A stretch of 10,035 bases of DNA from Roseitalea sp964606055 (GTDB lineage Bacteria; Pseudomonadota; Alphaproteobacteria; Rhizobiales; Rhizobiaceae). The notes beneath the pieces are model-generated. The model did not search any database, was not told the origin of the DNA, and was given only the letters and a program-made list of their open reading frames with translations. The position numbers and the translations under genes were made by a program. The stretch covers positions 1 through 10,035 of the forward strand of contig CAZSFA010000106.1 in NCBI GenBank assembly GCA_964606055.1, in the 5' to 3' direction. Each line of letters opens with the position of its first letter. Within the stretch, counting starts at the first letter, position 1. This document shows, piece after piece, positions 5,744 through 10,035 of the stretch.

Positions 5744-7801
5744 ATGCACAACCGGGCAGCAATCGATCGGGACCGGCACAGATGGATGACATGCGTCGGC
5801 GCAGCCGCGTTGACGGTCGCGCTGGGCGGCACGGCAGCGGCCGATCCGCGCGAGATCATCGGCAACTGGGTCCTTGCCTCCGACGACAGCCCGATCATCG
5901 ATGTCGAGCACGCCGGGCTGACGCACGATGATGCAACGGGCGTGACCAGGGTCAACGACCTGACCGTGACGATCGCGCTCGATGAAATCGCAAGGGGGTT
6001 GATGGCGTCGATCGGAGAGGATGCCGATGGCGACGGGCAGTTCGATGATTCCATCAGCTACGTGATCGCGTTCCCGACCGTCGCCTTCACCAATCTGACC
6101 CATGCGGACGGCTACTTCGCCGCCGATGCCATTGCCGCCGAGACCATGCAGCTGCAGACGCGGATCACCGACGATGGTGACCAGCACGTGTTCACCGTGG
6201 ACTATGAGGGCCTTTCGGCAACCATGCTGCAGTGGGCGGAGTTGCCTGCCGTCGAAGACGATGCCGACCGCCCGCTCTCGCGCTTTGTGCCCCTGTTGCG
6301 CGCGGCGGTCGATTTCAGCTTCGAGGAGATGGTGATCGCAAGCGCCGTTTCGCGCAGCGACATTCCCGAAGAAGACGTCACCATTACACAAGTCGTCGGC
6401 GAAACGCGGCTTGCCGGCGCGGTCAACGGCGACATTGCAGAACTGTCCGTTGCCTCAATCGAGATGTCCGTCGAGGGTGACGACGATGTCGACATCACGA
6501 TGGGCCGCATCGAAGCGCGCGACTACAATTACGGCGGATCGATCGACATCCTTCTGGGCGATCGCCAGGTGATGAACTATGCGCCCGCCGTCGGCGAGAT
6601 GCGGATGGCCGACATTGCGTTCTCGGTGCCCGAGGAAGACTTCTCGATGACCATCGACGCCATCCGGATCGACGATATCGGCATACGCTCTCCCTCGGTG
6701 CCGGTCCTGCCCTATGTCGACCAGATCATTGTGGCCGCGATGGCCGACGACGATTTCGAGCCGGACGAGCAGGAGTTCGTGCGCTTCATCGGCGCGATCT
6801 ACGGCGCCATGCGCCTGGGGCGCTTTGAGGTGTCCGGCATCGCCTTCAACGCTCCCGAGATCGATCGCGGCGACATTGGCGCCTTTGGCCTGCGCGACTT
6901 GTCCGCGTCAGGGCTGGGCTCGCTGTTCATGCGCGGACTCGATATCGCCGGCGAGGATGACGTGGAGGTCCGGTACGACGATTTCGAGATCCGCGACGTG
7001 ACATTCCCCGACCTTGCCGCGCTGATCGACATGGAGCGCGCGATCGAGGAACAGGACATCGCCACGATTCTCGCCGCTGTCCCGACGATCGGCCGGATCG
7101 AGAATTCGGGCGTTGTGATGCGCATCCCCGAAGATGACGTCGACGTCTCGCTTGGCGCAAGCGTCGTCGAGATGGCCGACCATATCGGCCCGATCCCGAC
7201 ACGCATCCTGTTCGATGTGGACCGGCTGCAGCTGGACGTGGACCAACTCGATGCCGAGGCGCGCGAACCGCTAGAGGCGATGGGTTATGAACGCATCGTC
7301 CTTTCGGCGGAACTCGAGGCGCGGTGGCAGGCCGATACAAGCGATCTTGAACTGCGGGCCGAGACCGAACTGCGCGATGGCGGCCGGTTGTTCGCCCATG
7401 GCACCATCGGCAACGTGCAGCGACTCGCTTTCGAACGGCCAGACCAGACCGGGTTGATGTCGCTTCTGGGCGCGACATTCGAAAACCTCGATGTCCGTTT
7501 CGAGGACGATTCGATCATCGCGCGCGGCTTTGAACTGGCCGGTTCCGCCCAAGGGGTGGAAGGCGCGGCAATGCAGGCGCGCGCGCTGGCGATGGTGCCG
7601 GTCGTCCTTTCGGAACTGGGCGATGCGGCACTCGCGGCCACCGCAACGGAGGCGGTCACGGCGCTGGTCGAGGATGGCGCGCCGCTGACGATTGCCATCA
7701 CGGCGCCCGTTCCGTTGCCCATCGTCGCGATTGCGGCCTCGTTTGAGAGCAATCCGGCGTCGATCCTGGAAGCGCTGGAGATCGAAGTCTCCAACCCCTG
7801 A
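5744..7801 (+). CDS. Large exported acidic protein of unknown function with repeated beta motif
   Basis: This 685-residue precursor belongs to no family I recognise. The N-terminus has Arg-rich residues, a hydrophobic core (about 17-32) and an AAA|DP cleavage site after residue 33, a Sec-type signal peptide with a long n-region. No further membrane helix is obvious, so it is probably periplasmic or extracellular. The mature part is acidic and seems beta-rich. A motif like (P/G)-E-(D/E)-D-(V/F)-x-(I/V/M) recurs near residues 207-214 (PEEDVTI), 244-251 (EGDDDVDI), 296-304 (PEEDFSMTI), 403-409 (GEDDVEV) and 462-468 (PEDDVDV). Several copies lead into a hydrophobic strand such as IRIDDIGI or FEIRDVTF. 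Residues 93-101 (DADGDGQFD) resemble a calcium-binding DxDxDG loop. A hydrophobic, Ala-rich part near 605-665 precedes the C-terminus. The gene is monocistronic: the tRNA and its flank lie upstream and a strong terminator follows. Confidence 0.85.
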   Translation: MHNRAAIDRDRHRWMTCVGAAALTVALGGTAAADPREIIGNWVLASDDSPIIDVEHAGLTHDDATGVTRVNDLTVTIALDEIARGLMASIGEDADGDGQFDDSISYVIAFPTVAFTNLTHADGYFAADAIAAETMQLQTRITDDGDQHVFTVDYEGLSATMLQWAELPAVEDDADRPLSRFVPLLRAAVDFSFEEMVIASAVSRSDIPEEDVTITQVVGETRLAGAVNGDIAELSVASIEMSVEGDDDVDITMGRIEARDYNYGGSIDILLGDRQVMNYAPAVGEMRMADIAFSVPEEDFSMTIDAIRIDDIGIRSPSVPVLPYVDQIIVAAMADDDFEPDEQEFVRFIGAIYGAMRLGRFEVSGIAFNAPEIDRGDIGAFGLRDLSASGLGSLFMRGLDIAGEDDVEVRYDDFEIRDVTFPDLAALIDMERAIEEQDIATILAAVPTIGRIENSGVVMRIPEDDVDVSLGASVVEMADHIGPIPTRILFDVDRLQLDVDQLDAEAREPLEAMGYERIVLSAELEARWQADTSDLELRAETELRDGGRLFAHGTIGNVQRLAFERPDQTGLMSLLGATFENLDVRFEDDSIIARGFELAGSAQGVEGAAMQARALAMVPVVLSELGDAALAATATEAVTALVEDGAPLTIAITAPVPLPIVAIAASFESNPASILEALEIEVSNP

Positions 7802-7822
7802 CGAACGTTCACCTCACGAAAG

Positions 7823-7860
7823 AAAGGGCCGGTGGGATCTCGTTCCGCCGGCCCTTTTTT
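7823..7860. terminator. Bidirectional intrinsic terminator between convergent genes
   Basis: Arms 7823-7832 (AAAGGGCCGG) and 7848-7857 (CCGGCCCTTT) pair perfectly. The stem can be extended inward by four more pairs, including two G-T, leaving a seven-base loop. TTTTTT follows on the plus strand, 20-odd bases after the stop of the 685-residue protein. On the minus strand the same stem is followed by TTTCTTT, so it also serves the L,D-transpeptidase operon that ends at 7876. Confidence 0.9.
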
Positions 7861-7875
7861 GCAGGCGATGCCGGC

Positions 7876-8556
7876 TCAGATCACGAGGATCGGCGCCGGC
7901 GTCGGGACCCGATCATACAGATCGATGATGTCCTGCTGCATCATGCGCACGCAGCCAGACGAAACCGCCTTTCCGATGGTCCAGTGCTCGGGCGAACCGT
8001 GCACGCGGTAGAGCGTGTCGACGCCACCGTCGAAGATGTAGAGCGCGCGCGCGCCGAGCGGGTTCATCAGCCCCGGCGGCATGCCGCCGTTTCGCACGCT
8101 CCATTGTTCGAGTTCGGGTTCGCGCGCGATCATCTCATCGGGCGGGGTCCATTTGGGCCATTTGCGCTTGTAGGCCACGCGCCCGCGCCCGGACCATTCA
8201 AAACCTGCCCGGCCAAGGCCCACGCCATAGCGCATCGCCTGCCCGTTCTCCTGCACCAGATAGAGGTAGAAGTTGCGCGTATCGACGATCAGTGATCCGG
8301 CGGGTTCGGCGGTGTCATAAGCCACCTGCTGACGCCAGAAGCGGTTGGGCACGTCGGCAATGTCGATGGCCGGCAGCGCAAACCGCTCCTGCGGGCGCGG
8401 GCCGTAGGCGGCGACGACCGCCGGCGACGGCCGCACCCGGGTCGGCGTGATCGGCATCGGGTCGGCGGGCACGGTCGAACAGCCCGCCGCCGCAAGGCCG
8501 CCCAGGCTCGCTGCGCCGGCAACGAACCTGCGACGGCTCAAATGTCGTGATGTCAT
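7876..8556 (-). CDS. L,D-transpeptidase (YkuD), Tat signal with putative lipobox
   Basis: The 226-residue protein carries a C-terminal YkuD domain (about 87-226) of the ErfK/YbiS type, which forms meso-DAP links in peptidoglycan or attaches proteins to it from the periplasm. The active-site signature is complete: YRVHG with H186, then SSGCVRM with catalytic C202. The N-terminus reads LSRRRFVAG, a twin-arginine motif (S7-R8-R9-x-F11), then a hydrophobic stretch ending AAAGC at C26. This is a lipobox-like site with Ala rather than Leu at -3, so a Tat-exported lipoprotein is likely but not sure. A linker of some 60 residues, Pro-rich at first, separates it from the domain. Its start overlaps the stop of the second L,D-transpeptidase by four bases (ATGA). 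The closely similar domains point to tandem duplication. Which bond it forms cannot be told. Confidence 0.92.
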   Translation of the reverse strand: MTSRHLSRRRFVAGAASLGGLAAAGCSTVPADPMPITPTRVRPSPAVVAAYGPRPQERFALPAIDIADVPNRFWRQQVAYDTAEPAGSLIVDTRNFYLYLVQENGQAMRYGVGLGRAGFEWSGRGRVAYKRKWPKWTPPDEMIAREPELEQWSVRNGGMPPGLMNPLGARALYIFDGGVDTLYRVHGSPEHWTIGKAVSSGCVRMMQQDIIDLYDRVPTPAPILVI

Positions 8557-9125
8557 CCAAGCACCACCACGCGGGTGCCGATCGGCACCCGGTCATAGAG
8601 GTCTTCCACATGCGCATTGAGCATGCGGATGCAGCCGTTGGAAACCGATTGCCCGATCGACCATGGCTGGGTGGTGCCGTGGATGCGGTACATCGTGTCG
8701 CGATTGCCCCGGTACAGGTAGAGCGCGCGGGCGCCGAGCGGATTGTTCGGACCGCCGGGCACGCCATTGGCGTATTTGGCGTATTTGTGCGGCTCGCGGC
8801 GGATCATGTTGTCGGTCGGCCGCCAGCTTGGCCATTCGGCCTTGCGCCGGATCACCGCATCACCGCGGAATGCAAGACCGGCACGGCCGACACCGACGCC
8901 GTAGCGCCGCGCGCGGCCGGGCTGGTCGGCCCAGTACAGGAAATGGTTGCGCGGATCGACCACAAGCGTGCCGGGCTCATAGCCGCTGAACCGCACGCGC
9001 TGCGGCTCGAACCGGGGATCGAGCTTGAAATCGCGATACTTGGCGGTGTGGTGCGCCAGTGCCGAGCCGGGCAGGGCGGTCAGTGTTGCGGCCGTGCCGG
9101 CGATGAAAAAGCGTCTGGAAATCAT
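8553..9125 (-). CDS. L,D-transpeptidase (YkuD), Tat-exported soluble form
   Basis: This 190-residue precursor has a YkuD domain (about 52-190) closely like that of the downstream neighbour: GTLVVDPRNHFLY, RRYGVGVGRAG, NPLGARALYLY, YRIHG (H149) and SNGCIRM with catalytic C165, then DLYDRVPIGT. The N-terminus MISRRFFIAG holds a twin-arginine motif (S3-R4-R5-x-F7), followed by a hydrophobic core and an ALA|HH cleavage site after residue 24. There is no lipobox cysteine, so a free periplasmic enzyme is expected, in contrast to its partner. ATG 9125 was chosen because GGAG lies about ten bases upstream and the signal peptide starts there; an in-frame extension to 9182 is rejected. It is the middle gene of a three-gene operon, 62 bases after the Cys-containing small protein. 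The role is peptidoglycan cross-linking or protein anchoring. Confidence 0.93.
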   Translation of the reverse strand: MISRRFFIAGTAATLTALPGSALAHHTAKYRDFKLDPRFEPQRVRFSGYEPGTLVVDPRNHFLYWADQPGRARRYGVGVGRAGLAFRGDAVIRRKAEWPSWRPTDNMIRREPHKYAKYANGVPGGPNNPLGARALYLYRGNRDTMYRIHGTTQPWSIGQSVSNGCIRMLNAHVEDLYDRVPIGTRVVVLG

Positions 9126-9187
9126 GTCGAAGTCTCCAAGCGAAACGGAATGGGAGCGCGCTGCGGCGCCCCGGCGATGCAACGACG

Positions 9188-9523
9188 TCAGGAGATCGGT
9201 GGCGGATGCACCATGCGCCCGGGCTTGCCGGCACCGGTCTCGTCGGCGAGCCGGCCCATGCCGGGGCGCGCGACATGCATCGCAGCGGCAACCGCCGGCA
9301 CGATGAACAGGCAGTCGCCGTTCTGGCAGGGCTGATCGTCCGCGATGGTGGCGCGTGCCTCATCGGGGCAGCAGTCAGCGGCCGTGATGGAAGGCAGATC
9401 GACGGGGCTGGCGGCATTGGTCGCGGCCTGATCCGTCAACGTTGACGTACGCTCGAAGGCCGCGCCCGCGCCATGCGTGGCAAAGAACGACAGGACAACC
9501 AGCAATGCAGCCAGAACACGCAT
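9188..9523 (-). CDS. Small exported Cys-containing protein, function unknown
   Basis: The 111-residue product starts with a signal peptide (MRVLAALLVVLSFFATHGAGA, cleavage near residue 22). The short mature part has four cysteines, C51-C52 in DCCPDE and C66 and C71 in PCQNGDC. They are followed by a hydrophobic FIVPAVAAAMHV segment and a Pro-rich end, MVHPPPIS. CC...CxxxxC suggests disulfides or metal binding. The overall plan recalls small periplasmic DUF2946-like proteins linked to metals, but the similarity is too weak to assign. It is the first gene of the operon with the two L,D-transpeptidases, 62 bases ahead of the next start. The Shine-Dalgarno is weak. It is real rather than a shadow because of the signal peptide, position and strand continuity. 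Confidence 0.65.
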   Translation of the reverse strand: MRVLAALLVVLSFFATHGAGAAFERTSTLTDQAATNAASPVDLPSITAADCCPDEARATIADDQPCQNGDCLFIVPAVAAAMHVARPGMGRLADETGAGKPGRMVHPPPIS

Positions 9524-9566
9524 GGCGGGATTGTTAGCCGAACGAACCTGAACGCTCTATGACCAG

Positions 9567-9588
9567 ACGTTCACGAGCGTGTGAATGT
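9567..9588. repeat. Imperfect inverted repeat in the divergent promoter region
   Basis: ACGTTCAC (9567-9574) and GTGAATGT (9581-9588) form an inverted repeat with one mismatch around a six-base spacer. It lies in the 208-base region between the divergent starts at 9523 and 9732, about 44 bases before the small Cys-protein gene. It could be an operator for the operon. No clear -35/-10 pair was found in this region. Confidence 0.35.
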
Positions 9589-9731
9589 TGCCGCCCCGCA
9601 ACACCCGCCCTTTGCCACCGACCGCGCGAAAAGAACATGCGTCGCGTAGGAGGCGCGCCGTTCCCCCGTTTCAGGACCAAGCCGGCATGACCGGTGCACC
9701 AAAGCAAACGACCTGAAAACGGAGCAACCCG

Positions 9732-10035
9732 ATGCCATTGACGAAAAGACGTTCTCGCGCCCTGGCCGGCATGGCCGCGCTGGCCGCAGCCGCCCTCATC
9801 CCCGTCACCGCGCAGGCAAACGAGCCGCGCCTTGGCGCCCGTGCGGTGATCAACTTCATCTTCGCCTCCGCCGACAGCGACAACAGCGGCGCGCTCGATC
9901 CGGGCGAAGTTTTGGCATTGCGTATGCGTGGGTTCGACCGCGCCGACACCGATGGCAATGGCACCATAACGGCCACCGAACAGGCCGCTGCCCAACAGCG
10001 AACCCAGCGCCGTGCCGCGCAGATGACGATGGCCG
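9732..10035 (+). CDS. Exported EF-hand protein, cut by the right edge
   Basis: The open frame from ATG 9732 runs off the window and gives 101 codons. The start is MPLTKRRSRA, then an Ala-rich hydrophobic core and a probable AQA|NE cleavage site, a Sec signal peptide. Two EF-hand loops follow: DSDNSGALDPGE (residues 48-59) and DTDGNGTITATE (73-84). Both have the acidic 1, 3 and 12 positions and a Gly at position 6, so calcium binding is likely. A Gln/Arg/Ala-rich helix follows at the visible end. GGAG at 9721-9724 lies seven bases before the start. It is divergent from the L,D-transpeptidase operon. Small periplasmic EF-hand proteins of this kind are common in alphaproteobacteria, with mostly unknown roles. 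The length and any further EF-hands are outside the window. Confidence 0.85.
   Translation, partial: MPLTKRRSRALAGMAALAAAALIPVTAQANEPRLGARAVINFIFASADSDNSGALDPGEVLALRMRGFDRADTDGNGTITATEQAAAQQRTQRRAAQMTMA

Noticed and set aside
8547..9335. 262-residue plus-strand open frame opposite the L,D-transpeptidases
   Set aside because: It mirrors two genes with complete YkuD active sites and shows no domain of its own.
9534..9995. Minus-strand open frames opposite the EF-hand gene
   Set aside because: The plus strand encodes a signal peptide and two EF-hand loops; the minus frames are unrelated shadows.

Overview
The window is GC-rich (judged by eye) and reads as ordinary chromosomal DNA of an alphaproteobacterium, probably of the Hyphomicrobiales (rhizobial order). 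The clues are two YkuD-type L,D-transpeptidases of the rhizobial type with twin-arginine signals, a FadD-type ligase behind a TTGACGT/ACGTCAA palindrome, a DUF924 protein, a small secreted EF-hand protein, and ATGA stop/start overlaps. The order-level placement is inference from family resemblance. No transposase, integrase, phage gene, CRISPR array or toxin-antitoxin pair was seen.

Layout from left to right. Positions 1-3291 are a run of minus-strand genes: the first codons of an unknown gene at the edge (1-31), a half-size DMT/YdcZ transporter (42-488), a ten-helix membrane protein of unknown function (485-1447) whose stop overlaps the transporter's start, and an acyl-CoA synthetase (1555-3291). 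Upstream of the synthetase are a strong Shine-Dalgarno sequence and, further back, a perfect 7+2+7 palindrome that looks like an operator. A secreted PI-PLC/GDPD-fold phosphodiesterase of the AIM6-like type (3546-4394) and a DUF924 protein (4570-5124) follow on the same strand, then tRNA-Thr(CGU) (5373-5448, minus).

The strand switches at 5744-7801, which encodes a 685-residue exported, acidic protein of unknown function with a recurring acidic beta-strand motif and a DxDxDG loop. It ends at a strong hairpin with T runs on both sides (7823-7860), which it shares with a convergent minus-strand operon. That operon reads, from its promoter side, as a small Cys-containing exported protein (9188-9523), a soluble Tat-exported L,D-transpeptidase (8553-9125) and a Tat/lipobox L,D-transpeptidase (7876-8556); the last two overlap by four bases. 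Divergent from it is an EF-hand protein (9732 to the right edge), cut by the window.

Functionally the right half is about the envelope: two peptidoglycan cross-linking or anchoring enzymes and several exported proteins, two of which carry calcium-loop-like sequences. The left half mixes fatty-acid activation, small-molecule transport and a secreted phosphodiesterase. I see no clear novel defence or mobile system. The best candidates for something undescribed are the 685-residue repeat protein, the Cys-protein/twin-Ldt operon and the ten-helix protein coupled to the half transporter.
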